In this document: positions 1-9,154 of the stretch, piece after piece
How the letters are laid out: each line of letters begins with the position of its first letter
How positions within the stretch are numbered: position 1 is the stretch's first letter
Assembly: GCA_036939755.1 (NCBI GenBank)
Contig: JALLAZ010000311.1
Span: 1 to 21,531 of the forward strand
Source: Stephanodiscus triporus
Taxonomy: Eukaryota > Bacillariophyta > Thalassiosirophyceae > Thalassiosirales > Thalassiosiraceae
Direction: 5' to 3'
Length of the DNA stretch: 21,531 bases
Notes under the pieces: model-generated
The model's input: only the letters and a program-made list of their open reading frames with translations
Database searches by the model: none
What the model was told of the DNA's origin: nothing
Program-made: the position numbers and the translations under genes

Positions 1-183
1 CAATAGGGGTATGACATATCAAACTGATGGGAAAGACTTAATTAAGACGATGTGAACTCAGTGGGGTGGCTAAACTAGTAAAATAACATAGTAACAATTG
101 ATTTCTATTAAGCATTGATTATGCAAAAGTAGCCTATAAAAACTCGTAATCGGTCACAAAGAAAACTCTTAAAACATCACAAA

Positions 184-321
184 TTAAGAGTTTTTGTCCC
201 ACATTGTCATGTACCACACCTCATGCAAAGCCCCAAAATGCCGCCATCGGGCAAGTGCTCGTGCCGTATTGGCCCGGCGGATGCCATGGTCATCGTCGTC
301 ATCCGTATCATACTTTTTTAC
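184..321 (-). other. Short coding-like remnant downstream of the transposase
   Basis: An open stretch of about 45 codons runs on the minus strand from just after a stop codon to a TAA at 184-186. It starts with an acidic run (Tyr-Asp-Thr followed by five Asp) and continues with an Arg/Ala-rich, Trp-containing segment. It has no ATG near its beginning. It lies downstream of the transposase remnant on the same strand, so it may be a detached C-terminal tail of that element. The alternative is chance. I cannot assign a function. Confidence 0.2.
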
Positions 322-407
322 TAGCTAAAAAGTGAAAATTTTGTGCCCCAAAACGGACTCTCTACTCAGCTCATTGATGCAACCAGCTTAGTTTAAATGT
401 GAAATAG

Positions 408-441
408 CAAAATTAAAGCTGACAAGCTCAGCTAAATTTTG
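408..441. repeat. Imperfect 12-13 bp inverted repeat (hairpin)
   Basis: The left arm CAAAATTAAAGCT (408-420) pairs with AGCTAAATTTTG (430-441) around a 9-base loop, with one unpaired or mismatched base. It lies just downstream of the transposase remnant. It could be part of a transposon end or of a 3' untranslated region. I did not find a matching terminal inverted repeat on the other side, so the element boundary is not established. Confidence 0.3.
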
Positions 442-507
442 ATGTCTTCAGCTAGGTGAGCAGATGGATATTCGAAAAGTTACTAATCTCCAATGGAGCT
501 AAAAAAA

Positions 508-1759
508 CTATGCGCATATCTGTGCCTGTGGGGGGATAGGCATCGTGGGGTAATACAAATACCCCGTCTTCCGCCATGCGTTGCGGATTGTCTCCACGCT
601 CACATTTTTCTGGGCATAGACAATCCACTCCGACAGCTGGTGATGAGTAGTCGCGGGGATTGGTTTGTCGGGATCCTGTCCCAACATCCATGCAGTATAA
701 TCGTCGCGCATCTTTGCCTTGAAGGCCTTGTTGTAGCCAACATTGTTGGACTGAATGAGGCCCATGCAGCAGGCGGCGATAAACTCGACTTGCATGCTGA
801 GAGCTTGGATGGCGTCGACGACCGGCGCCATCATGTTGACCTTAAACTGGTCCAGGAGCAAGAACGGAACAATTTCCAGCGGCAACTTGGCAGCCCACAG
901 CGCAAGGACAAGGTTCACCCAATCGAGCATTATCTGCTCGGTGAACCAAGCCTTTTTGTTCACACAATAGATTGTGCTGTCGGGGAGGGTCGCAAGCTCC
1001 TTCTTCGCAATCCTCCCGGTTGGCAAACCTACAATGCCAAAAGCATTTTGGATACAAACATCAACTTATCCTTGAAGACGATCATCGACGGGAGCTGATG
1101 CCTGGACGCCGTGATCGTCACCGCAACGGTGATGCACTTTGAGTCACCAACCGACGTGTGCCACATTGATCATGCGCTTTCCGATGGCATCTATCATCCC
1201 CTTTGCCATCATGGCGTGCCACATGGGGGTCTGATCCATGTTTGCAGTGAAATCGGGTGAACGATTCATGGCGTTCACAATGGGTCGGATCACATCGAGA
1301 TATCCGAGGGCCTCCTGCATCGCCTCTTCAGGTGGGCGCTGCGCAGCAAGAGTTGACATGCGGTGCCCCAGGTTGTTTCTCGCCATAACACAAGAAACAG
1401 CCATCTTTTTTGCAGCAAGACTCTTTTCAGCAAACGCAGGACTCAACTGACTTGCCTTTCTCACAAGGCAAAGACGAGGCACAGGGAGTCCCTTCAGGCG
1501 CCACTCATCAACGAATTTTACAAGTTCCTCCTCAACCCCACCCAGGAGATCCGTAGGGCCTTTGTGCAACTGCAAACTGTTCCTCCCACTGTCCCCAGCA
1601 GCTGTGAGGGCAGCAGCGTGAGCCCACCACCTTGACACCTGAGAAGGACACACTTGTAAGACCACAGAGTCTTCGTTCTGGTTGAGATTGTCCGTCGTCA
1701 TCAACATGTCCACAGCAGAGAGAATCTGGAGCTTCTCGTCTGCAGGATAGCTCTTGCGA
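508..1759 (-). mobile_element. Degenerate pogo/Tigger-like DDE transposase
   Basis: This is the remnant of a cut-and-paste DNA transposase of the pogo/Tigger (DDE_1) type. The N-terminal part (1759 down to 1144) has a helix-turn-helix-like segment with Gln-Val-Ser-Arg-Trp and then the first catalytic Asp in Asn-Met-Asp-Gln-Thr-Pro. The frame then meets a stop at 1144-1146. Homology continues in the next frame (Ile-Thr-Val-Ala-Val-Thr, then Ser-Met-Ile-Val-Phe-Lys) and returns to the original frame near 1026 at Gly-Arg-Ile-Ala-Lys-Lys-Glu-Leu. Two compensating frameshifts are therefore present. The second catalytic Asp is kept (Leu-Leu-Leu-Asp-Gln-Phe-Lys). The usual third Asp, expected in a Gln-Pro-x-Asp motif before the Asn-Lys-x-Phe-Lys block, reads Asn (Gln-Ser-Asn-Asn). 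There is no plausible ATG in frame upstream of 1759. The element is almost certainly inactive. Family assignment rests on motif spacing. Confidence 0.8.
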
Positions 1760-2212
1760 TGCTAGAGAACACTATCCATTCATTCGGCAAGGCACGCACG
1801 GCTGGTTCCACCAGGATTGTAGAGCTTCGTCTTCATTTGACCTTGTGAGAGGAGATCAATGAGTTGCTTGCACAAACACAAACGAGTTGTGTCACCAGAG
1901 TGGACCGCGTAGGGACTAACGGGAGGACCTGGTACATCATTGAGCGGCAACAAATGAAAATGAGTGCCCCCCCAAAATTAGTTCGGAGAAGCCACGTAGG
2001 AATACTACAACTAAACTATTTTGATAAGTTAGATACTTGGAGCGAGAAAGAAGGGACATTTTCATTCCTTAGAGACAGCGTTATCCTCTACGGTAGTTCC
2101 CCTCTTCTCGACCGACCAGACAAGAGCAAGCAAACCTCTCAGCCATCGAACTCTAGTGAGTAAGAGCACAACCCTCGAGGTGGATTTCCTTAAGACATTC
2201 CGACGTACGACC
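1760..2212. other. Intergenic region and 5' leader of the MATE gene
   Basis: No convincing gene is seen. The only open frame here (1864-2163, plus) is short and resembles no family I know. The right end must contain the promoter and 5' untranslated region of the transporter gene that starts at 2213. No TATA box or other named element can be assigned with confidence. Confidence 0.4.
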
Positions 2213-3957
2213 ATGAATGAAAGTATCAACGAAGACGGCGAATCGGCTCCGGCGTCAGATTTCGCAGCAGCGAAGACGGGTCCTGCCATGGCTCTTGCTA
2301 CCGACACAACAGAAGAACGAATGATATCCTACCGACAGCACATGATAGACGTCTCCAAGCTTACCTACCCAATCATCCTGTCGGAAATATTCCAAAACAC
2401 CCTACCGGTCGTTGTGAGTGTGACTATGGATGGTCGGTCATTTTTTGCGACGACGGCTTCGTTGGGCTATTATTTATTGGTCATGACGTCCCTCAGTTTT
2501 GTTTTTTCCCCCTTCTTCTTCGCTCCAAACAGGACATTGGATTCGTGGGCCAATTGGGTAAAAACGAATTGGCAAGTGCCGCCCTCGCGACGGTGTGGTT
2601 CAATCTATGGAACGCGACCATGATCGGCTTCATGACCGCCACCGACACATTGCTTTCCCAGTCCTACGGGGCAAATCGGTTGGATAATTTCTCCGCGTGG
2701 ACTGCTAACTCCCTCGTGATAATCGTACCGGTGACCGCCGTCGTTTCCGGGGCCGTCGCCCTCTGCGGACCGTGCATGAAACTCTTCGGTCAGGATCCCG
2801 ACCTCGCGGACGAGGCGTCGAAATTCTCGTACAGGTTAATACCCGGACTATTTCCGTATTACCTGTTCAAGATCCAGACGAAGTACCTGCAATCGCAGAA
2901 TCGAGTCGCGCCCGGGGCTTGGATCGGATTATTCGCCAACGGGTTCAATGCGTTATTCAATTGGTTCCTGATATACGGAGTGGGATGGGGCCTCATGGGC
3001 GCTCCGTGGGCGACGTCGTTGACCCGGCTCGTGGAGTTCCTGCTCATTTCTCTGTACATGTGCGCCAACAGGCGGTCGTTGAAAGATACCTGGCCGATAT
3101 TCTCCAGAGAAAACTTGCGTCATTCTGTACTCAAACCGTTCTGGAAGTTGGCCATCTCAGGAGCGCTTAGCTTCGCGGCAGAGACATGGTCGTTTGAGGT
3201 AACGACGATATTGGCGGGTCTATTGGGAACCGTACCCTTGGATGCACACACCATCACATTGACATTCGCTACCTTCATCTATCTTAGCTTTCCGTACGCA
3301 GTCGGCATGGCGGCATCGATTAGAGTCGGCCAACTCATCGGCGATCAAAAGCCATCCGATGCCAAGCGATCGGCGCATACTTCACACTTTCTCGGTTGCA
3401 TTATACAGTTGATATTGATTGCGATTATATGGCCATGCGGGGATATCATTGGCAAGATATTCAGTAGCAACGAAGATGTACAGCAACTTGTATCGCAGCT
3501 GATACCCATATCATGCATTTTCATGATGGGTGATTCTATCCAGTCAATCAATTCCGGTGGTGAGTTCATCTACGTTTTATTTATGCATCAGATACATTAT
3601 ATTCGGTTGCTTAATCGATGTTCCTGGAAATTGGTTTAATAATATCTAGTGTTGAGGGGACTGGGCAGACAAAAATTGGTTTTTTGGCTCGCCATACTGG
3701 GCTTTTGGATTCTAGGGGTGCCTCTTGGAGCTATTTTGACATTTGTTGTTGATTTAGGCATTTTCGGCATTTGGTGGGGTTTTGCGATTGGCATTTATAT
3801 GACGAGTATTATTGGAATTTGGTTCTTGCGCCGGGTGGACTGGGACCACGAGGCCAAGAGAACGATAAAGAGATTGTCTTCCGTTATGAGTACACGGCCA
3901 GTCTTAGAGTCTAGCCTTACTCCAGGGGGAGGGAGTGATAACGAGCCGAAAGTGTAG
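2213..3957 (+). CDS. MATE family multidrug/toxic compound extrusion transporter, three exons
   Basis: A MATE (MatE) antiporter normally exports cationic drugs, metabolites or organic acids in exchange for H+ or Na+ and sits in the plasma membrane or vacuole. I read exons 2213-2413, 2533-3559 and 3650-3957. The introns are 2414-2532 (GTGAGT...ACAG, 119 bp, phase 0) and 3560-3649 (GTGAGT...CTAG, 90 bp, phase 1). Splicing gives 511 residues, a usual size for eukaryotic MATEs. Family hallmarks are Pro-Ile-Ile-Leu-Ser-Glu in the first helix, Asp-Ile-Gly-Phe-Val-Gly-Gln-Leu-Gly across the first junction, and Leu-Leu-Ser-Gln-Ser-Tyr-Gly-Ala after the second helix. Hydrophobic segments consistent with about twelve helices and a second MatE half with Arg-Val-Gly-Gln-Leu-Ile-Gly follow. 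I start at ATG 2213; the frame is open further upstream only from a GTG. The substrate cannot be predicted. Confidence 0.9.
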
Positions 3958-3959
3958 AT

Positions 3960-4479
3960 ACAATCTATACCAAAGATCCCCAGCGATAGTGGCCGTTCCA
4001 GTGCACCTACCTGAAAAGACGCCCGCCACGCAATCTAAGAGAATACTTTCGTTCAGGCCAACAGTAATAGTGCATCCCGTAGAGAAACTGGCAAGCAACA
4101 ACGAAGAAAAGTCAAGATTGTACCTCAGCAAGAAAGATATGGACGAAATTTATATCAAAAACAGGGCCATCCAGTTGTCATCCAAAAAGACACACACTTC
4201 CTTCGAATATTGCACGGTCGGACTATCGTACATGCTGACCCCGCTCTTAGCGGTACCGAACTCTTCTTATTCCCGACGCAAGTGAGTAACACGTTAATCA
4301 TTAGAAGAACTGTACTCAAGTACCACGGGAAGCTGAATGTCAACCCCAACATGTCCAACGAAGAAAAACTCTTATCTTTGGCATTAGTGAGCGCAAAGCT
4401 GAGTCATTGGTCATCGCTCGTCGCTGCAAGTGTATGGATGCGACCCTTCAAAGAAGAGGCAAAGAATCACACGGGATAA
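3960..4479 (+). pseudogene. Frameshifted short protein resembling a diatom family with a Cys-Thr-x-Gly-Leu motif
   Basis: Frame 2 up to 4285 carries a coding-like segment with Tyr-Leu-Ser-Lys-Lys-Asp-Met-Asp-Glu-Ile-Tyr and then Phe-Glu-Tyr-Cys-Thr-Val-Gly-Leu followed by Met-Leu-Thr-Pro. After about 4255-4300 the continuation is in frame 1 (Ile-Arg-Arg-Thr-Val-Leu-Lys-Tyr-His-Gly, then an Ala/Ser-rich helix with Lys-Leu-Ser-His-Trp-Ser), ending at TAA 4477-4479. This order of motifs resembles small proteins recurrent in diatoms that carry Cys-Thr-Arg-Gly-Leu-Glu; that is my recollection, not a search result. No in-frame ATG exists before the Asp-Met-Asp motif. A GT-AG intron joining the two frames in the correct phase was not found: 4253-4304 would be out of phase, and the GTGAGT at 4282 leaves only a 23-bp intron. 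Decay after a single indel is the simplest reading. An unrecognised 5' exon remains possible. Confidence 0.4.
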
Positions 4480-4634
4480 TGAAGATGACAAGATAAAGAA
4501 GTAAAGGCGAACGAGTAAATACATGCTCTCTAGACCTGTAACGTTTTATAACGAAGATGAACAAACAACCTCAACGATGAAAGAGAGAGCTTACTTTTCG
4601 CCAAAGAAGAGGTGACGTGGTTCAAATTTTAAAA

Positions 4635-4652
4635 CCCTACCCCTAACCCTAA
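4635..4652 (+). repeat. Short telomere-like CCCTAA motif
   Basis: The sequence CCCTACCCCTAACCCTAA contains two perfect CCCTAA units plus a degenerate one, just upstream of the ATG at 4681. CCCTAA/TTAGGG is the usual stramenopile telomere unit. With so few copies this may be chance or part of a promoter; it is not a telomere. Confidence 0.35.
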
Positions 4653-4680
4653 CTTTTTTGGAGATTTTTTCACACTGGGA

Positions 4681-6932
4681 ATGAAGCACGGCAGACTCTT
4701 CGTCACTTGTCAAAGTGCCAAGAACATACGAGGGAGGATCAATGATTTGAATGAGAGTCTTACGCAACATCTCGTATTCAAGCTTAATAGTACCGAACGA
4801 ACGAGCCGAACTGGGCAGCAGGTTGGACATGGCTTAAGTTTTGGCGACGAAGTACTTTCCTTTGACCTGTCACCGTCGGCTCCAGAAGACTTAGAATTAG
4901 TCGTCGAACTCCGTGATGACACCTCGAACGAGAGTGTCAGTAGTGCAAAATATTGCATTGTCGACGTTCTGAAACCTAGTGAAGAGACTTTTCGTACGCT
5001 GGAAATGCAGCCAACGTCCTTGGGCGGGACCAGGGACGATTTGGAGGCGATTGTGCGATCTTACATCAGGTCAGATGACAAAATGACAAAGTCCACTCTT
5101 AGTATTAATTTTGAATTTGTCGAGGCTAAGATTGGAGTGATAAAGCTACGTCCTTGTACACAGGACTGGAGCAAGGACACACACGCCGTAATTTCAACTA
5201 TCGATGGCCAGTCTAGAAACCTAGACAGAAATAAAGGTGGGCAGGGCTCAGGGTTTTGGATTAATGGTGAAAATTGGTTCGGTGATTTTACTGTACAAAT
5301 TTACACAGGGAGTGAATGCATTGGTTGCGGGAAGCTGAGCATACTGAGCTGTTTGGGCGGAAAAAATGAGATTCAGAATGCAACTTCGAGCATTCCAATG
5401 AAGGCTGGTGATGACATTCAACAAGCTCAAGATTTTGCCATTGACCACTGGTTTTTGGAAGCGGGGTGTGTTCGGATTCGCGAAATCACTGCCTCGGATC
5501 TTCGTGATGTATCCATTGACTCGACGGGTCCTGTAAACCCACGTATCATTATTATGTCCCACGGAAAGTATAACTCCACGAGAATAATGACGAATGCAGC
5601 AGTCCACAATGGATCCAATTTTTGCTGGAATGATGATATTCGTTTACCAATTGTAGACGAGTTCACTCTAACCATCGGTTTATCTGAAGATCAGGAGACA
5701 ATTGGATCAGCGGAGATAAGCCTTCTCCAACTCTTCAAAACAGGACAACTTCTTGGCATCAGCCTCAACTTAAGGCAACTGACAGAGGTAGGTGCGGGTT
5801 TGAATGTTATATCCACACATGAAGTCCTTACCGTCTTATTTTCGTGGATGAATGTACCATTATAGCTCGGAGAGACGCTGGAGAGCGGACGAGTTCAACT
5901 GTCCCTCTCATTTGATGGGCCTCTTGGTGTGGCGTTTCCTCAAGATCAGCCGACAATGACATCTTTTGTCATAGGTCAGAGCGATGACATCACGCTAAAG
6001 AAGGAGGATGCTTCCATTAATGTTGAAGAGGAGACTTTTACGGAAGAGGCAATTCAAAAAGCATTTGCCCTATTCGACCTGGATAAGAATGGTTACATCG
6101 GCGTTGCTGAACTGAAGCATATCCTCATCATGATGGGAGAAGTTGTGTCGGACGAAGAACTCGACATGATGATCTCTATGCTCGACCTCAACGGCGATGG
6201 CCAAGTCAGCTTTCGAGTGAGGTGTCACGAGCGATTCGAGTACATTTGTTGGCTGATATAAATACATTCTCACACATCTCTTTCCTTATTAATGATTCTA
6301 TCCTTAAGGCGTTCAAAGCGATGGTAGAGTGCCCAGATCCTGCAAACGAAAACTTTTTGGAGAAACAGATTTACTCCCCGGTTCAAACACATGAATCGCC
6401 CGCTATGAAGCAGAGAACGGAGATAAAGCGTGAGGCATTTTCTCGCATTGTTCATACCTCTAGGATGGACATGGATTTTTTGGTAAAAGCTGTCAGGGAG
6501 AGGTCATCTGCGAAGAAAAATACTGTCGCGCAATTTGCTATCAGCTATCAAGAATTGTGCGATCTTCTTCCAACCGCGCTGGGTTGTCGTGAGGCCTTTG
6601 ATCTGCTGCGTGATGGTGATTGTCCAACAATTGATAGTCGTGTTTTGATAATGACCTTAGCTAACTTCATTCCTGCATTTGGATTGGAGGAAAAGTGCAA
6701 GCTCGCCTTTGACATGTATGACGTCGAACGAACAGGATATCTGTCGATAAATGAAATTGAAGCTATGATGCTGAGCACAAACACAGCGACTAAAGATCTT
6801 GTGAAGAAGCGCGCAGAGACGTTCATGAACTGCGCTGACACTGACCGGTCTGGCGGTATCACCATAGACCAACTCATAGTGGCAGCCGAGAAGCTTCCGA
6901 CCTTGTTGTTTCCGCCGCATTCAAAGAAATAG
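4681..6932 (+). CDS. C2-like and EF-hand calcium-sensor protein, three exons
   Basis: I read exons 4681-5787, 5866-6216 and 6309-6932. Introns are 5788-5865 (GTAGGT...TATAG, 78 bp) and 6217-6308 (GTGAGG...TTAAG, 92 bp), both phase 0. The product has 693 residues. The N-terminal half contains C2-like beta-sandwich segments, one at about 1-150, a less clear one at about 150-250 and one at about 255-385. They lack most of the Asp residues that bind calcium in classical C2 domains. Four EF-hand loops follow at about 440-451 (Asp-Leu-Asp-Lys-Asn-Gly), 476-487 (Asp-Leu-Asn-Gly-Asp-Gly), 624-635 and 663-674. Loops 1 and 3 end in Glu. Loop 4 ends in Gln, and loop 2, which spans an exon junction, has Ala at position 12. 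There is no signal peptide or membrane segment. The likely role is cytosolic calcium sensing at membranes; the partner is unknown. I rejected a premature stop at 5863-5865 because intron 1 removes it and restores a continuous C2-like strand. Confidence 0.75.
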
Positions 6933-7209
6933 ATTTCCGGTATTGATCTCTATGCGTAGCCTGAATACGTCGAGATGATCACCATTTCTCTTCCCTGTAT
7001 GTAAGGGTCAAACAGTGCCTTCGTGTGTCAAATGGCAGGTTCACTCGCAAAAAACAGATATACATTTCAAATACTAGTCGTCAAGTGAGGTCAAATGCTC
7101 ACACTGGGATGGTTCATAAAAAAACTGTTAACCACAGCGTTTATCACGAGCGGCATCCTGTCGACTTGCAGGGCCAGGGACGATGCCTCGACGTACATCC
7201 GCACACCCG
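6933..7209. other. Convergent intergenic spacer
   Basis: This 277-bp spacer separates the 3' ends of two convergent genes, the C2/EF-hand gene (plus) and GPN1 (minus). It should contain both 3' untranslated regions. I see no further gene, repeat or RNA in it. Confidence 0.5.
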
Positions 7210-8947
7210 CTATTTATTTCCTGACCAATCCTTCCCAGAAACAGTGGAAGAAGAAGACGAAGCAGCAGCCGCAGCAGCAGCCGCGGCGCGATCCTCCTCT
7301 AAATCTCTCACCAACCTCCTCGCGTCCACCCGCCTCTTCGCCCTCTCTTTCGCATTCTGTTCCTCCATCCGACACCTCAAGTCGACCAGGTATCCCTCCT
7401 CGTACTCAGACGCCGCCTCCCGCACCACGTTCCAGAATTCGTCCACCCCCTCCCCCGTGGCCGCCGACACCCCCACCTTGTGCAGGTGATTGTAAAATTC
7501 GTCCAACACGAGACTCAGGCTCCTTGTCAGCGACGAGTAGTACCCCGATCCGCCCCCGCCCCCGGCCATCTCGTCCGAGTACCCGCCGCCGCCTCCGTCC
7601 GACGACGACGTCGCGTCGTCGAGCGCCTCCTGGAACGACTCGTAATCGTCCATCCACTCCTTGATGAATTCGCAACCGACGACGTCGATCTTGTTCAATA
7701 CCACGACCATGGGTAGTCGGGCGCGATAGAGCATGCTGCATGCGTACAGCATGTTCGACATGAACGTGTGCACCGACGCCGCGCATCGGGGGGTGTCGAT
7801 CACGAACGCGAGGACCGTGGGGAAGGTCGTCGCGAGGGCAGACGTAACGATCGTTCCGGAGGCCGACCACGTGAACGCCTCGATCTGGCCGGGGGTGTCG
7901 ATGAGGATGTAATCCAGCGGGGACGGGACGACGGCGTTTGGGTGGGGTGGAGGGGAAGAAGAAAAGAAAGAAGAAGAAGAAGAAGAAGGGGCCGACGACG
8001 ACGACGACGACGAGGAGGAGGAGGACGGCGGTCTCGACGACTGCGCGCCGGCCGTCGTCGAGTCGTCCTCCGCTGCCTCGACGTCCGCCGCCGTACTACT
8101 CGACGACAGAGACGACTTGCCGAAGGCGCGACGTTCCAGTATGCACATGACCTGATCGAATTTCGTCGCGAATAGGTTCAGGCACGTCAGTATGGCGCCG
8201 TTCGGCCCGAGCTTGTGCTGTCTCATGACCTCGACGTAATCGACGGTATCCCGTATGTCGATGCTCGACGAGAACGGCACGTACTTCGCGGCCGGGTCGA
8301 GGTTGATGGCGTACCCCACGGATCGGGATGATGCCGACGATGCCCCCGCTGTCGATGACGGCTTATCATTGTCGTCCTCGTCCTCGTCCTCGTCATCCTT
8401 CTTCGCATCCGTCGACTCCTCAATCTTGGCACTGTCATCGGGAGGTACTTTTACCTGCGGTGAATTGTTGAGTGATACGCGACAAAAGTAATAATACAGG
8501 ATGTCAGGCAATGAAATATGAAAGATGCGTAGATATCCAAAGGGGAATGCAAAGACATATTTCTATCAAGGCATATAAATCACGAACACAAAATCTTGGC
8601 GCGAATATTACAAGAGGGGTTCTTACACCGTCGCCGCCGCCGCCGCCGGAACGCGCCCTCAAATTCAAAGACCTCTGCAGCTGCGCCATGAGAGTCGTCT
8701 TCCCGCTGCCCGCCATTCCCACCACGATGACGCATATCGGATCGTTCGTCGTCTTCTCGTTTGACAACGGCGACGACGACGATGACGACGACGACGACGA
8801 CGATGCCTCGGCGCGGCGTTTCAATATCGGGATCTTGTCCATCATCCCCGCCATCCCATCATCATCATCTTCGTGACATGATGTAGCCACTGCTGCCGCC
8901 GACGACGACGTCGCGTCGACCGTGGAGGCGGACTTTAAGTCCTCCAT
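7210..8947 (-). CDS. GPN1: GPN-loop GTPase 1, two exons, with large low-complexity insertions
   Basis: GPN1 is an essential cytoplasmic GTPase (XAB1/Npa3 family) needed for assembly and nuclear import of RNA polymerase II. Exon 1 runs 8947-8627 and exon 2 runs 8454-7210. The intron 8626-8455 (GTAAGA...CGCAG, 172 bp) is in phase 0. The 521-residue product has Walker A Gly-Met-Ala-Gly-Ser-Gly-Lys-Thr (77-84), Ile-Asn-Leu-Asp-Pro-Ala (157-162), the signature Gly-Pro-Asn loop (190-192), Asp-Thr-Pro-Gly-Gln (293-297), Asn-Lys-Ile-Asp (361-364) and Ser-Ala-Ala-Thr-Gly-Glu (437-442). All catalytic motifs are intact, so it should be functional. It is longer than typical GPN1 (human is about 374 residues) because of Ser, Asp/Glu, Gly and Ala runs encoded by trinucleotide repeats, including about 65 residues inside the G domain before the Asp-Thr-Pro-Gly-Gln motif. 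I chose ATG 8947; the frame extends upstream only to a GTG. The C-terminus is charged and helical, then Ala/Ser-rich. Confidence 0.92.
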
Positions 8948-9154
8948 CGAGACTTGGAATGGCGTCGTCTCTAAAATTATGAACACGTATCGTATGGTAG
9001 AGGGTATCGTAAGTAGTTGTTTGTGCTTTCGTTGGTTGGGGCTACTTCCCGCCTTTTCCCAGCGAGAAGAGCGAAGCGCGATTCTCGCAGCCTGCGGTTC
9101 CCAATTTTTTTCTCCCTCGCGGCGCAGCCAACCAACGCCACATCATTCGCAGCA
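8948..9154. promoter_or_regulatory. Divergent upstream region of GPN1 and the decayed membrane-protein gene
   Basis: About 207 bp separate the GPN1 start (minus) from the first ATG of the decayed gene (plus). The GPN1 promoter and 5' untranslated region must lie here or slightly beyond. I find no canonical element that I would defend. Confidence 0.35.

Noticed and set aside
493..1098. A 201-codon plus-strand open frame starting at ATG 493
   Set aside because: It is antisense to the transposase motifs. No domain or codon pattern supports it.
343..1990. GTGCCCC-AAAA motifs on both sides of the transposase as possible element ends
   Set aside because: The two copies are in direct, not inverted, orientation and only partly alike, so they do not qualify as pogo terminal inverted repeats.
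5863..5865. In-frame TAG that would split the C2/EF-hand gene into two genes
   Set aside because: It is the final triplet of a good GT-AG intron (5788-5865). Removing that intron joins two halves of a C2-like domain in frame.
7768..8175. Arg-rich plus-strand frame over the GPN1 gene
   Set aside because: It is antisense to intact G-domain motifs. The Arg runs mirror Ser/Asp trinucleotide repeats.
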